From Thermodesulfovibrio sp. (GTDB taxonomy: Bacteria; Nitrospirota; Thermodesulfovibrionia; Thermodesulfovibrionales; UBA6898): 40,650 bases of DNA. Location of the stretch: NCBI GenBank assembly GCA_013824615.1, contig PNOC01000030.1:1-40650 (forward strand). The letters run 5' to 3'. This document shows, piece by piece, positions 9,056 to 17,299 of this stretch. The notes beneath the pieces were generated by a model. The model did not search any database and was not told the origin of the DNA. It saw only the letters and a program-made list of their open reading frames with translations. Each line of letters starts with the position of its first letter. Position 1 is the stretch's first letter. Both the position numbers and the translations under genes were made by a program.

Positions 9056-10132
9056 GTGATTGAACGCAAAAAAATTAAAGTGCTCATTGTTGATGATTCA
9101 GCAGTGGTGCGCCAGACCATGTCCGAGATCCTCACATCGGACCCGGACATCACCATAATGGCAACAGCGGCAGACCCGTTCATTGCGGCTGAGAGGATCA
9201 AGGAAGAAGTTCCGGATGTTATAACCCTGGATGTGGAGATGCCGCGCATGGACGGGATCACCTTTCTCCAGAAACTGATGAGCCAGCACCCTATCCCGGT
9301 TGTGATGTGCTCCAGTCTGACGGAAGCAGGTTCGGAGACAGCGCTCAGGGCGATGGAGTACGGTGCGGTCGAGATTATCCAAAAACCCCGGATGGGCACC
9401 AAGCAGTTTCTGGAAGAATCGCGCATGCGTATCTGCGATGCGGTGAAAGCAGCCTCACTCGCACGTGTGCGGCCTATCTCAAAGACCCCGTTTAAGGTAA
9501 CCCCGAAGCTGACGGCCGATGCAATTCTTGAGAAGCCTTCTTCCCGCGCCATGATCCAGACGACCGAGAAGGTCATTGTGGTCGGCGCCTCTACCGGGGG
9601 GACCGAGGCCCTCAGGGTGTTTCTCGAGATGATGCCCCCGGACGCGCCGGGCATTGTCATTGTGCAGCATATGCCGGAGAATTTCACCACAGCCTTTGCG
9701 AAACGACTCGACGGACTCTGCCGTATAACCGTGAAGGAAGCAGAAGATAATGATACCGTGATCCGGGGCAGGGCTCTGATTGCACCCGGCAACCGGCATA
9801 CCCTGCTCAAACGCAGTGGTGCCCGTTATTTTGTCGAGATCAAGGACGGTCCGCTTGTTTCCAGACACCGGCCTTCGGTGGACGTGCTCTTCAGGTCGGC
9901 GGCGCGCTATGCCGGAAAAAACGCTGTTTCTGCCATAATGACCGGTATGGGGGACGACGGCGCAAGGGGGATGCTCGAATTAAAACAGGCCGGGGCCTAT
10001 ACCATTGCCCAGGACGAAGCATCCTGTGTTGTGTTCGGCATGCCGAAGGAAGCGATAAAACTCGGCGGTGTCGACAAGATCGTATCGCTCGACCACATTG
10101 CCGGTGTGGTACTCAGAGAAGCGGATAAATAG
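9056..10132 (+). CDS. cheB: CheB receptor methylesterase / response regulator
   Basis: A 358-residue two-domain CheB. The receiver has D13-D14 and phospho-acceptor D59 ([11 protein letters not shown]). The esterase shows the triad S179 ([12 protein letters not shown]), H205 (VQHMPENFT) and D301 ([10 protein letters not shown]). It removes methyl groups from chemoreceptors, opposing CheR, and is activated by CheA phosphorylation. I chose the GTG at 9056 because GGAGG at 9043-9047 sits 8 nt upstream. The in-frame ATG at 9041 has no ribosome site and would add only MEVVA. The stop codon TAG overlaps the first bases of a MITE-like element at 10131. Confidence 0.94.
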   Translation: MIERKKIKVLIVDDSAVVRQTMSEILTSDPDITIMATAADPFIAAERIKEEVPDVITLDVEMPRMDGITFLQKLMSQHPIPVVMCSSLTEAGSETALRAMEYGAVEIIQKPRMGTKQFLEESRMRICDAVKAASLARVRPISKTPFKVTPKLTADAILEKPSSRAMIQTTEKVIVVGASTGGTEALRVFLEMMPPDAPGIVIVQHMPENFTTAFAKRLDGLCRITVKEAEDNDTVIRGRALIAPGNRHTLLKRSGARYFVEIKDGPLVSRHRPSVDVLFRSAARYAGKNAVSAIMTGMGDDGARGMLELKQAGAYTIAQDEASCVVFGMPKEAIKLGGVDKIVSLDHIAGVVLREADK

Positions 10133-10263
10133 AGTCTGCGTATAAAGTAAGAAGTCGTCATCCTCGGGCTTGACCCGGGGATCCAGAACTTCTTGAAAAC
10201 AATGGATTCCAGCCTTCGCGAGAATGACAGCCAATAACAAAAATGGCAGTATACACAGACTCT
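10131..10263. mobile_element. MITE-like element containing a family A repeat
   Basis: A 133-bp non-coding element. The left end AGAGTCTGCGTATA and right end TATACACAGACTCT are inverted repeats differing at one position. Between them lies a family A palindromic repeat at 10157-10230. No transposase is encoded. The left end overlaps the cheB stop codon. The element at 32746-32842 has nearly the same termini but a different core. A target-site duplication could not be defined. Confidence 0.65.
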
Positions 10264-10266
10264 AAT

Positions 10267-10294
10267 TAAAGAATTCTTTCAATAGTATCGATAA
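10267..10294 (+). promoter_or_regulatory. Sigma28 (FliA)-type promoter for the first HDOD gene
   Basis: TAAA at 10267-10270 and ATCGATAA at 10287-10294 are separated by 16 nt, close to the flagellar sigma28 pattern TAAA-N15-GCCGATAA (six of eight bases in the -10). The -10 ends 23 nt before the ATG at 10318. It begins just past the MITE-like element. The 16-nt spacer matches those of the promoters at 25468 and 33731. Confidence 0.55.
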
Positions 10295-10317
10295 GATAAG
10301 CAAGGGCCTGATATGCT

Positions 10318-11148
10318 ATGGATACATCTGAGGTTAGAGATTTTATAAAAGGACTTGAGAGTCTTTCGACGATTCCGGTTGTCCTGAAGGGCGTCCTGGA
10401 TATCACGGGCAATCCGGATTCTTCACCCGAGGACCTCTACAAGATCATTTCCTATGATCAGACCCTGGCTGCAAGGGTCATTCGGATGGCTAACGCGCCT
10501 TTTTTCGGCCATGCCGGCCGGGTTGCGGATATTGAACAGGCGGTCATGTTTCTGGGGTATGAGAATATCCGTAATATGTGCATCGGCATGGGTGTTTTCA
10601 TGATGTTCAGCAAAAAAAACGACCGCAACCTCAAGCAGTTTTGGGTTCATTGTTATGAGGTTGCCAATACGGCCGGCCTGATTGCTGAAGCAACAACAAT
10701 GGTCAAGGCAAGTACCGCCTTCCTGGCCGGGCTCCTGCATGACATCGGGCGCCTTATATTTTTCAGCCTCGACTTTCAACAGTATCGTGCCATTCTGGGC
10801 ACTGATGATCTCCTGGAGAAGGAGACGGAATTATTCGGGTGCGACCATGCCCTTGCAGGGAGCTGGTTTGCTGAAAAGGCTAAGCTGCCGGAAGAGATAG
10901 TTTTATCAGTGCAGTACCACCATGCTCCGTCCCGGGCGACGAGTTACCAGGACATCGTCTCGGTTGTGGCGATTTCAGAAGCACTCTCCCGCAGATTCAG
11001 CCCCAAGATCGAGGACGATGGTATCTGGACTCCTGAGCACGATGCCATTCTGCTTGAACTGTCTTTAACCGGCGAGGACCTTATGGATATTGAGCAGCGG
11101 TTGCGGGCAGAGCAGGTTGAGATCAACAACTTTCTTGACCTGAAGTGA
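10318..11148 (+). CDS. HDOD-domain signalling protein (first copy)
   Basis: A 276-residue protein made almost entirely of an HDOD domain. The pattern STIPVVLKGVLDITGNPDSS...DQTLAARVIRMANAPFFG...DIEQAVMFLGYENIRNM and LLHDIGRLIFF (about residues 137-147) is typical. HDOD domains are degenerate relatives of HD phosphohydrolases and are thought to act as protein scaffolds; no enzymatic activity can be claimed. It lies between cheB and the flagellar rod genes and has a sigma28-like promoter, so a role in motility or c-di-GMP signalling is inferred. Confidence 0.88.
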   Translation: MDTSEVRDFIKGLESLSTIPVVLKGVLDITGNPDSSPEDLYKIISYDQTLAARVIRMANAPFFGHAGRVADIEQAVMFLGYENIRNMCIGMGVFMMFSKKNDRNLKQFWVHCYEVANTAGLIAEATTMVKASTAFLAGLLHDIGRLIFFSLDFQQYRAILGTDDLLEKETELFGCDHALAGSWFAEKAKLPEEIVLSVQYHHAPSRATSYQDIVSVVAISEALSRRFSPKIEDDGIWTPEHDAILLELSLTGEDLMDIEQRLRAEQVEINNFLDLK

Positions 11149-11199
11149 ATTATCAGGAAAAAGATGGTTCAGAGCCTGTCCTGATTTTATTGAAGGGGG

Positions 11200-11250
11200 C
11201 TTACCATGACAGCTGTATTGTCACCCTGAGCCCGTCGAAGGGTTTTGTGG
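11200..11250. repeat. Dispersed repeat, family B copy 2
   Basis: The gap between the two HDOD genes contains CCATGACA followed by TTGTCACCCTGAGCCCGTCG and AAGGGTT. It is a partial or rearranged copy of the same unit found at 8930 and 32770. Confidence 0.5.
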
Positions 11251-11341
11251 GTTCTGTGTTGTCCTTGGCGTCTTGCCATGCGGTCTCAAATAGGATATTA
11301 TAAAGTTCTGAATGTGCTGTCAATGATATAGGGGAAGTGTT

Positions 11342-12193
11342 ATGGAAAATGATGATCAAATACTAAAAATGTGCGATATTCCTGCGGTGCCTATGGTGGC
11401 CATGAAGGTTCTGAAACTTGTGGATTCTCAGAATACTGATGTGGACTCTCTTCAGGAAGTAATCATGGCCGACCAGTCACTTGCCGCCCGGGTGCTGCAG
11501 ATGTCGAATTCCTCTTTTTATGGCATGGGTCGGAATGTTGACACTATCTCTGATGCAATTGTCCTCATGGGCTTCAATACCATTAAAAATCTTGCCCTTG
11601 CCGTGTCGACCAAGGAGGTCTATAAAAAATTCGGCCTTCTGGAGCAGAAGTTATGGGAACATAGTATTGGGGTATCGGTTGCCGCCGGCCTGATAGCGAG
11701 AGAAATACGGGTAGGCCCGGCTGAAGAGGCTACGGTGCTGGGGTTGCTGCATGACGTAGGGAAAGTGGTCATGAACAACAGCCAGCCGGAAAGGTTCTCG
11801 ATGCTGACCGAGATGGTCTATAACGAACGTGTCATGTATACCGATCGTGAAAGGAGTATCTTTGGTTTCGGCCATGCAGAGGTGGGCGGAATATTTGCGC
11901 ATAAGTGGGGCTTCCCCAATCACCTCTGCGATTCCATCAGACGGCATCATTTTGGATCCTATGACGACCTTCTTGACCTGGAACCCCGTACACGGGCACT
12001 CTGTTGCATCGTAGCCCTGGCCGACAGCCTCTGTATCAGGCTGGGTGTCGGCTACCGAGGCCCCATGGCGGACCTTCCGCTCAGGGACAGCGAGTATATG
12101 CAGCTGCTCAAGATTACCGAAGACCGTATGGCGGAAATTATTGAACGGTTTAAAATGGCCTATATCGAGGAGAAACTGAGTTACCAGATGTGA
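11342..12193 (+). CDS. HDOD-domain signalling protein (second copy)
   Basis: A 283-residue HDOD protein related to, but clearly diverged from, the gene just upstream. It shows IPAVPMVAMKVLKLVDSQNTD, DQSLAARVLQMSNSSFYG, DAIVLMGFNTIKNLAL and GLLHDVGKVVMNNSQP (about residues 133-148), then FGFGHAEVGGIFAHKWGFP. A good ribosome site (AGGGGAAG) precedes the ATG at 11342. HDOD proteins often come in pairs near motility genes; the partner is unknown. Here the HD-GK sequence is better preserved than in the first copy (HD-GR). Confidence 0.88.
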   Translation: MENDDQILKMCDIPAVPMVAMKVLKLVDSQNTDVDSLQEVIMADQSLAARVLQMSNSSFYGMGRNVDTISDAIVLMGFNTIKNLALAVSTKEVYKKFGLLEQKLWEHSIGVSVAAGLIAREIRVGPAEEATVLGLLHDVGKVVMNNSQPERFSMLTEMVYNERVMYTDRERSIFGFGHAEVGGIFAHKWGFPNHLCDSIRRHHFGSYDDLLDLEPRTRALCCIVALADSLCIRLGVGYRGPMADLPLRDSEYMQLLKITEDRMAEIIERFKMAYIEEKLSYQM

Positions 12194-12214
12194 GGGCAGA
12201 TGTGAGCAGATGTC

Positions 12215-12364
12215 ATGGCTATTGAGGCATTAAAAAGGATCTTCCAGATTACTTCGGTAAAAGAGGGCCGGGAGGTTGTTGTTTCCGCCCAGGGCAAGCG
12301 TAAGCAGAAACCGCGCAAAGACGAAAAGAAGGGCCCGGAAGGAAAGATCGACATCACGGTTTGA
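12215..12364 (+). CDS. Small basic protein of unknown function (49 residues)
   Basis: An open frame of 49 codons starting ATG at 12215, 21 bp after the HDOD stop and ending 9 bp before the next gene. The translation begins MAIEALKRIFQITSVKEGRE, has a strongly basic middle (KRKQKPRKDEKK) and ends GKIDITV. Tight packing in the operon and the regular pattern of hydrophobic N-terminus, lysine-rich linker and IDITV tail suggest a real gene. No function is recognised. Confidence 0.6.
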   Translation: MAIEALKRIFQITSVKEGREVVVSAQGKRKQKPRKDEKKGPEGKIDITV

Positions 12365-12373
12365 TACTCTGCC

Positions 12374-12736
12374 ATGCTGAAAAAAATAATAAATAAACAG
12401 TTGCAGCCGGCGAAATCGCGTGAGAAAGAGCTGGCGACCCTTGAGATAACCGAGATACATGCTATTACCGACCGCCTTATAACCAGACTGGAATCACGCC
12501 TCAAGGTGCTTGAGTCTGCAGAGAAGAGGGTCGATGAAAAACTTGAAAAGCTCGAAAGGCTTATCGAAAAGGCAGAGCTGCTTCAGAAATCCGCGGGAGA
12601 TGCTCCTGCCAGGAGCCACGAGACCAAGGCCCTTGTTCAGAACCTTGTTCAGCAAGGTCTCAAGGTTGACGAAATAGCAAGGGTCCTCAACATCCCGAAA
12701 GGTGAAATCGAACTTATTCTCAGCCTCAACCGGTAA
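12374..12736 (+). CDS. Coiled-coil protein with C-terminal helix-turn-helix-like segment
   Basis: A 120-residue protein. Residues about 20-75 form a charged coiled coil (ITDRLITRLESRLKVLESAE...KLERLIEKAELL). The C-terminus (VQNLVQQGLKVDEIARVLNI then PKGEIELILSLNR) has the spacing of a short helix-turn-helix, as in small proteins often found near flagellar genes that usually have an N-terminal membrane anchor. No anchor is seen here. DNA binding is not assured; such segments may also mediate protein contacts. It is the last gene before the flgF promoter. Confidence 0.7.
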   Translation: MLKKIINKQLQPAKSREKELATLEITEIHAITDRLITRLESRLKVLESAEKRVDEKLEKLERLIEKAELLQKSAGDAPARSHETKALVQNLVQQGLKVDEIARVLNIPKGEIELILSLNR

Positions 12737-12888
12737 TTGTCTCCCGGAAAAAACGTAGCTCTCACGGCAAAAATTTCCTGATCAGTGACCTCAAATCTGC
12801 TGTGACGGTATTTTGACAGTCCTTCTGGAGTTATCCAACCGACCTCAACATCTCCAAAATGAATTTCTGAACGCCCACAATTCCAGTT

Positions 12889-13010
12889 AGTGTCTGTCCT
12901 TAAAGTAACAAGTCGTCATCCTCAGGTTCGACCTTGGGATCCATAACCGGTTGAAAACACTGGATTCCCTATTAAGGACCTCCGGAATGACGAATAAATA
13001 AACGAGTCTA
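12889..13010. mobile_element. Degenerate MITE-like element with family A repeat copy 4
   Basis: The left end (TAGTGTCTGTCCTTAAAGTA) aligns with the AGAGTCTGTGTATAAAGTA terminus of the intact copies. The following AACAAGTCGTCATCCTC matches the element at 10131. The right end keeps only GAGTCT at 13004-13009. A family A palindrome fills 12915-12992. Confidence 0.5.
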
Positions 13011-13054
13011 GTGAACAGCCACCAGGTAGCTTTGCTCGCATCTCATTTCTTCCA

Positions 13055-13070
13055 TGGCATCTTGTTTGCA
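13055..13070 (+). promoter_or_regulatory. Sigma54 (RpoN)-type promoter of the flgF operon
   Basis: TGGCATC-TTGT-TTGCA matches the -24/-12 consensus TGGCACG-N4-TTGCW, with exactly 10 nt between the invariant GG and GC. The expected transcription start is near 13081, directly before the ATG at 13082, and no ribosome site lies in between. Sigma54 control of rod/ring genes is usual in many flagellated bacteria. Confidence 0.65.
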
Positions 13071-13081
13071 TTGCTATCGGC

Positions 13082-13795
13082 ATGTACAAAGGAATTTATA
13101 TAGCGCTCTCAGGGGCAACGTTGAAGCAGACACAGATCGATATGATATCCCAGAACCTTGCGAACGCCTCGACACTTGGGTATAAAAAGGACAAGGTGGC
13201 TTTTCAGGACTTCATGCTCTCACAGTTAAACGGACAGCAGGAGTCCCGTGAGGCAAGAACCCTCAGTGACCTGGCCGCGGTGAGAACCGATTTTTCGAGC
13301 GGAAATATTGTTCGAACAGGAAATCCTCTTGATGTGGCTATTGACGGGACCGGGTTCATGAGCCTGGAAGGCGGCAAGTTTACCCGGCGGGGCGACCTCA
13401 GGCTCGACACTGCGGGGTACCTGGTCAATACGCAGGGTGTCAAAGTTCTTGGAAAAAACGGTCCGATTCTGGTATCCGGCAAGGGGACTGTCGACATTAA
13501 TCCGGCAGGGGATGTTTCGATTGACGGTGTTCAGATTGATAAGATCAGGCTGGTGGACTTTGCGGATTTGCAAGAACTCAAAAAAGCAGGAGAAGATTCT
13601 TTTGAGACCCAGCAGAGCCCGGTGACCTCAAAGTCCACCCTGAAACAGGGTTATGTCGAGACTTCAAATATCGAGGTCGTCAGGGAGATGGTTCAGTTGA
13701 TAGCAGCCATGAGAGAGTTCGAGATGTCCCAGAAGGCTATACAGTCTTTTGACGAGGCTACTGCCAAGGTAACGAACGAGATGGCGAGGATGTAG
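13082..13795 (+). CDS. flgF: FlgF proximal rod protein
   Basis: A 237-residue member of the FlgF/FlgG rod-hook family. The N-terminal motif (YKGIYIALSGATLKQTQIDM then ISQNLANASTLGYKK) and the C-terminal motif (GYVETSNIEVVREMVQLIAA ... YE-like MREFEMSQKAIQSFDE) pair as terminal helices in the assembled rod. The central NPLDVAIDGTGFM and FTRRGDLRLDTAGYLV are family hallmarks. It precedes flgG, as in most flagellar operons, and is slightly short, fitting FlgF. The ATG at 13082 has no ribosome site and may be leaderless if the sigma54 promoter is used. Confidence 0.9.
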   Translation: MYKGIYIALSGATLKQTQIDMISQNLANASTLGYKKDKVAFQDFMLSQLNGQQESREARTLSDLAAVRTDFSSGNIVRTGNPLDVAIDGTGFMSLEGGKFTRRGDLRLDTAGYLVNTQGVKVLGKNGPILVSGKGTVDINPAGDVSIDGVQIDKIRLVDFADLQELKKAGEDSFETQQSPVTSKSTLKQGYVETSNIEVVREMVQLIAAMREFEMSQKAIQSFDEATAKVTNEMARM

Positions 13796-13859
13796 CTGAA
13801 ATGAAAGATGTAATGAAGGATATAGGGAATAACATGGGAAAGAATACAGGGAGGATACA

Positions 13860-14648
13860 ATGATACGCTCACTTTTTACCGCAGCCACCGGCATGGAGGC
13901 CATGAAACTCAGCATCGATGTTATCGCCAACAACCTGGCGAACGTCAACACCGTAGGCTTTAAAAAGAGCAGGGCAGATTTCCAGGATCTTATTTATCAG
14001 ACGATCAAGGCACCCGGCACCACCTCTGCAGAAGGTTCTCAGGTTCCGTCTGGTATCCAGGTCGGCCTCGGCGTTAAACCGGTGGCGGTCCAGAAGATAT
14101 TCCAGCAGGGCGACTTTGTGAAGACCGGCAACCCCCTTGATTTTGTTATAGAGGGTGACGGCTTTTTCAATGTACTGACCCCGGACGGGACCGTGGCATA
14201 TTCCCGGGCAGGCGCATTCAAGCTTGACAGCGAAGGCCGCATCGTCACCTCTGACGGCTACCCGCTTGAACCTGCGATAACCATACCGACCAATACGATC
14301 AGCACAACGGTTGGTTCTGATGGCAAGGTGACCGTGCTGCAGGCCGGAAGCACCAGTCCTACCGAGATTGGACAGATCCAGATTTCCCGGTTTATAAACC
14401 CCGGCGGTCTTCAGGCCATGGGCAAGAATCTTTTTCTGCCGAGCGGTTCATCCGGTGAGGCAACAACCGGCAACCCCGGGACAGAAGGCCGCGGCACAAT
14501 CAATCAGGGCTTTGTCGAGATGAGCAATGTGAATGTCGTTGAAGAGATGGTGAATATGATCGTCAGCCAGCGTGCCTATGAGGTCACCTCAAAGACGGTC
14601 CAGGCCTCGGACGAGATGCTTCAGACGACCAACAACATGAAGAGGTAA
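13860..14648 (+). CDS. flgG: FlgG distal rod protein
   Basis: A 262-residue rod protein of normal FlgG length. It starts [20 protein letters not shown] with [24 protein letters not shown], has [16 protein letters not shown] and [16 protein letters not shown], and ends [18 protein letters not shown] and [19 protein letters not shown]. It is exported by the flagellar type III system and forms the distal rod that crosses the P and L rings. A strong site (GGGAGG) precedes the ATG. It is followed after 2 bp by flgA. Confidence 0.95.
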   Translation: MIRSLFTAATGMEAMKLSIDVIANNLANVNTVGFKKSRADFQDLIYQTIKAPGTTSAEGSQVPSGIQVGLGVKPVAVQKIFQQGDFVKTGNPLDFVIEGDGFFNVLTPDGTVAYSRAGAFKLDSEGRIVTSDGYPLEPAITIPTNTISTTVGSDGKVTVLQAGSTSPTEIGQIQISRFINPGGLQAMGKNLFLPSGSSGEATTGNPGTEGRGTINQGFVEMSNVNVVEEMVNMIVSQRAYEVTSKTVQASDEMLQTTNNMKR

Positions 14649-14650
14649 AG

Positions 14651-15358
14651 ATGAAAAGATGCTGGCAGGCTATAAGCTATAAGCTGCAAGCTATAGTCCA
14701 TACATTCCAGGTCGCAGCATTTTTCACTCTGCTGCTAATCCTGACAGGGTCCTCATTTGCGTCCGGAATTTCCATAGAAGGCATATTAAAGGATTATATC
14801 ACCACAAACTATCCCTGGGCCGAAGTGGATATCAGCGACGTTCAGATGAATGCCGCAATGCCGGGGGGCAGGCCTGAGCGGATTCTCCTTGAAAGAGGAC
14901 TGCCGGGCAAGACGGTTTTTATTATGGAATTCAAGAACGACAGGAGATACACAGTCAGCGCCAATGTCAAGGCCTTCGACCGCGTGGTCATGAGCAGAAG
15001 AGCCTTTAAAAAGGGTTCTTTTCTTCAGAAGGACGATCTCTATGTGACGCTTATGGATGTGACCAGACTGCCGAAGAACGCGGTGAGCAATCCCGAGATG
15101 GTCATGGGAAGACCCCTTAGCCGTTCCATAGTGGCCAACATGCCCTTCGTGAGCGATATGCTGAGCGATACAGCCCAGATGAGAAAAGGGCAGAGGGTCG
15201 CCCTCGTCTTCGAAGCAAAGGGCATGAGTATTACTGCGCTGGGAGAACTGAAGGAGAATGCAGCGGTAGGGACGTATGCCAAGGCAATAAATCTCAGTTC
15301 AAAAAAGATCGTTGCCGGTATATTGACCGACGAAAATACGATCAGAGTGGAGTTCTGA
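14651..15358 (+). CDS. flgA: FlgA P-ring assembly chaperone
   Basis: A 235-residue periplasmic protein. A hydrophobic signal segment (FFTLLLILTGSSFASG, cleavage near residue 38) is preceded by an unusually long N-terminus (MKRCWQAISYKLQAI) made by an ATAAGCT-type repeat. The mature part has the SAF-domain features of FlgA: RRAFKKGSFLQKDDL, MGRPLSRSIVANMPF, MRKGQRVALVFEAKGMSIT and GTYAKAINLSSKKIV. It helps FlgI polymerise around the rod and accordingly sits just before flgH and flgI. Confidence 0.9.
   Translation: MKRCWQAISYKLQAIVHTFQVAAFFTLLLILTGSSFASGISIEGILKDYITTNYPWAEVDISDVQMNAAMPGGRPERILLERGLPGKTVFIMEFKNDRRYTVSANVKAFDRVVMSRRAFKKGSFLQKDDLYVTLMDVTRLPKNAVSNPEMVMGRPLSRSIVANMPFVSDMLSDTAQMRKGQRVALVFEAKGMSITALGELKENAAVGTYAKAINLSSKKIVAGILTDENTIRVEF
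14660..14703. repeat. Short tandem-like repeat in the flgA 5' end
   Basis: Alternating GCTATAAGCTATAAGCTG and CAAGCTATAG units lie inside the coding region and supply residues 4-15 of FlgA. It is of the same low-complexity kind as the repeats in the flgH and flgI 5' ends. Confidence 0.55.
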
Positions 15359-15359
15359 A

Positions 15360-16106
15360 ATGAAAACTTCCAGCTTCAAGGGTCCAGCTTCAAGGGTCAA
15401 GGGTCAAGGGCCGGGATTTACTTGCAGCTTGCAACTTGCAGCCTGCAGCCTGACACTTGCAGCTATTTTTTCCGGCTGTGCCACGGCTCCTCCGTTGCCG
15501 CCGCATCCCCCGAAATATGTTTATAAAGAAGAAAAAGCACCGCCGGTCTCGACAAATTCACTCTGGACCGACAGGGCAAGCCTTTATGAGGATACCAAGG
15601 CCCGCCGGCTTAATGACATTGTTACGATTAACGTTGTTGAGAACATAACCGGATCCGGCACAGCAGATACCAACACCAGCAAGGATACCTCTCTCGATGC
15701 GAGTGTCACCAACTTTTTTGGTGCGCCGCTCAGCATGCTGAATGCCTTTGGCGCAGGAAAAGCCATGACACCTACCGTGGCAGGCTCGATGAAGGATACC
15801 TTCAAGGGCACCGGCTCGACAAACCGGGCCGGGAAACTGGTCGGGACTATAACCGCAAAAGTGGCCGAGGTGATGCCTAACGGCAACCTGGTGCTTGAGG
15901 CCCGCAAGGATATTACGATCAATAATGAAAAGCAGACCCTCGTACTGCGCGGCATGATCAGGACAACGGACATTGCGATCGACAACACGATCTCCAGCAG
16001 CAAGGTGGCGGATGCCGAGGTCTTCTATATCGGTGACGGGGTGGTCCAGGACAAGCAGTCACCCGGCTGGATGGTCAAAATCCTCGACAAAGTGTGGCCA
16101 TTCTGA
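15360..16106 (+). CDS. flgH: FlgH L-ring lipoprotein
   Basis: A 248-residue outer-membrane L-ring protein. The lipobox L-x-S-G-C places the lipidated cysteine at C40 (AIFSGCATAPP). The core FlgH motifs follow: SLWTDRASLYEDTKARRLND, IVTINVVENITGSGTADT, NGNLVLEARKDITINNEKQT and LVLRGMIRTTDIAIDN. Residues 4-35 (SSFKGPASRVKGQGPG, then CSLQLAACSLTLAA) are encoded by low-complexity repeats. The signal sequence is therefore longer than usual but has n, h and lipobox regions in order. The start is 1 bp after the flgA stop. Confidence 0.93.
   Translation: MKTSSFKGPASRVKGQGPGFTCSLQLAACSLTLAAIFSGCATAPPLPPHPPKYVYKEEKAPPVSTNSLWTDRASLYEDTKARRLNDIVTINVVENITGSGTADTNTSKDTSLDASVTNFFGAPLSMLNAFGAGKAMTPTVAGSMKDTFKGTGSTNRAGKLVGTITAKVAEVMPNGNLVLEARKDITINNEKQTLVLRGMIRTTDIAIDNTISSSKVADAEVFYIGDGVVQDKQSPGWMVKILDKVWPF
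15366..15462. repeat. Low-complexity repeats encoding the FlgH signal sequence
   Basis: AGCTTCAAGGGTC and GTCAAGGGTCAAGGG units (15370-15410) are followed by CTTGCAGCTTGCAACTTGCA and CAGCCTGCAGCCTG units (15421-15462). The second block encodes SLQLAACSLTLAA, the hydrophobic core of the lipoprotein signal. The two blocks are roughly complementary (CAAG against CTTG). Confidence 0.7.
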
Positions 16107-17299
16107 TGAAAACGATATCAGGAACAACGGAGAAGGGGCAAGGGGCAAGAGGCAAGGGGCAAGAGATAAGCCACAAGGGTCAAGGGTCAAGGGTCAACGT
16201 ATGTACGTTCCTCGCAGCTATTGTTATTGCTTGCAGCTTGCAGCTTGCCCCCTGTCCCTCTGCTTCTGCTGAGCGCATCAAGGACATTGCCAGCTTTGAA
16301 GGGGTCAGGACGAACCAGCTTATCGGTTATGGACTTGTCGCAGGACTCAACGGGTCTGGTGACAAGGGGCTGGCCACAATGCAGACCATCGCCAATATGC
16401 TCCAGAGGATGGGAGTTACGGTTGCTCCAAAAGATATCGGTGCAAAAAACTCAGCCGCCGTGATGGTTACGGCGACTCTGCCGCCGTTTCCCAAGCCGGG
16501 CATGAGGATTGATGCCCTTGTCTCGACCATCGGCGATGCAAAAGACCTGGTGGGCGGCACCCTGCTTCTGTCTCCTCTGAAAGGCCCTGACGGGACCGTG
16601 TATGCCCTTGCGCAGGGACCTGTGTCTATTGGCGGGTTTATCGGCGGTGGCGGCGGGGCCACGACCCAGAAGAATCACCTGACCGCTGGAAAGGTTCCTG
16701 AAGGAGTGACGATTGAGCGTGATTTACCGTTTACACTGGGCAGCAACGGCGAGATAAAGCTTTTTCTGCATCGGCCTGATTTTGCGACCGCCTCGTCGGT
16801 TGTCGTGAAAATCAACGAAACGCTGAAGTCAACGTACGCTACAACCATCGACTCATCAGCCATACGGCTCAGAATTCCCTCTGAATATCGGGAGAAAATA
16901 GTCGACCTGATAACTCTGCTGGATGCTGTAGAGGTTGCGGTTGATATTGCGGCAAAGGTTGTGGTCAATGAAAGGACAGGCACGATCGTGATTGGGGAGA
17001 GGGTCAGGATCGCGCCGGTTGCCATTTCGCACGGCAATCTGACGATCGAAATCAAGACTGACTACAAGGTTTCGCAGCCTCCGCCTTTTGCTCCTGAAAA
17101 AGCCGAGACCGTGGTCGTCCCCCAGAAGGACGTCAAGGTGAAAGAAGAAAAGGCGTCTTTGATAGAAGTTTCGGGTGTAACCCTTGGTGAGATCGTGAAG
17201 GGGCTGAATGCCCTGGGCGTCACACCCCGTGACCTTATTTCCATACTGCAGGCCTTGAAAGCGGCTGGAGCGCTGAGGGCTGAACTGGAGATCATCTGA
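16106..17299 (+). CDS. flgI: FlgI P-ring protein
   Basis: A 397-residue periplasmic P-ring subunit. Mature FlgI begins near residue 56 (ERIKDIASFEGVRTNQLIGY then GLVAGLNGSGD) and contains NMLQRMGVTV, KNSAAVMVTATLPPF, GTLLLSPLKGPDGTVYALAQ and NERTGTIVIGERVRIAPVAI. The signal region is very long because repeats encode KGQGARGKGQEISHKGQGSR before the hydrophobic core IVIACSLQLAP. I start at the ATG at 16106, which overlaps the flgH stop (TGATG), rather than the in-frame ATG at 16094. It assembles with FlgA help on the rod. Confidence 0.95.
   Translation: MKTISGTTEKGQGARGKGQEISHKGQGSRVNVCTFLAAIVIACSLQLAPCPSASAERIKDIASFEGVRTNQLIGYGLVAGLNGSGDKGLATMQTIANMLQRMGVTVAPKDIGAKNSAAVMVTATLPPFPKPGMRIDALVSTIGDAKDLVGGTLLLSPLKGPDGTVYALAQGPVSIGGFIGGGGGATTQKNHLTAGKVPEGVTIERDLPFTLGSNGEIKLFLHRPDFATASSVVVKINETLKSTYATTIDSSAIRLRIPSEYREKIVDLITLLDAVEVAVDIAAKVVVNERTGTIVIGERVRIAPVAISHGNLTIEIKTDYKVSQPPPFAPEKAETVVVPQKDVKVKEEKASLIEVSGVTLGEIVKGLNALGVTPRDLISILQALKAAGALRAELEII
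16132..16250. repeat. Low-complexity repeats in the FlgI signal-sequence region
   Basis: GGGGCAAG units fill about 16135-16163, GGGTCAAGGGTCAAGGGTCA follows at 16177, and CTTGCAGCTTGCAGCTTGCC lies at 16230-16249. GGGGCAAG (from 16136) and CTTGCCCC (16244-16251) are exact reverse complements, so the mRNA start region may fold back on itself. Confidence 0.7.

Larger units (their letters stand above)
12737..13081. other. 345-bp intergenic region before flgF
   Basis: No gene is seen. The left third is unremarkable. The middle carries a degenerate MITE-like element with a family A repeat, and the right end carries a sigma54-type promoter. No clear terminator follows the upstream gene. Confidence 0.6.

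Noticed and set aside
11301-11328. Sigma28-like promoter before the second HDOD gene (TAAAGTTC ... AATGATAT).
   Set aside because: Only four of eight -10 bases match and the spacer would be 17 nt, weaker than the other sites.
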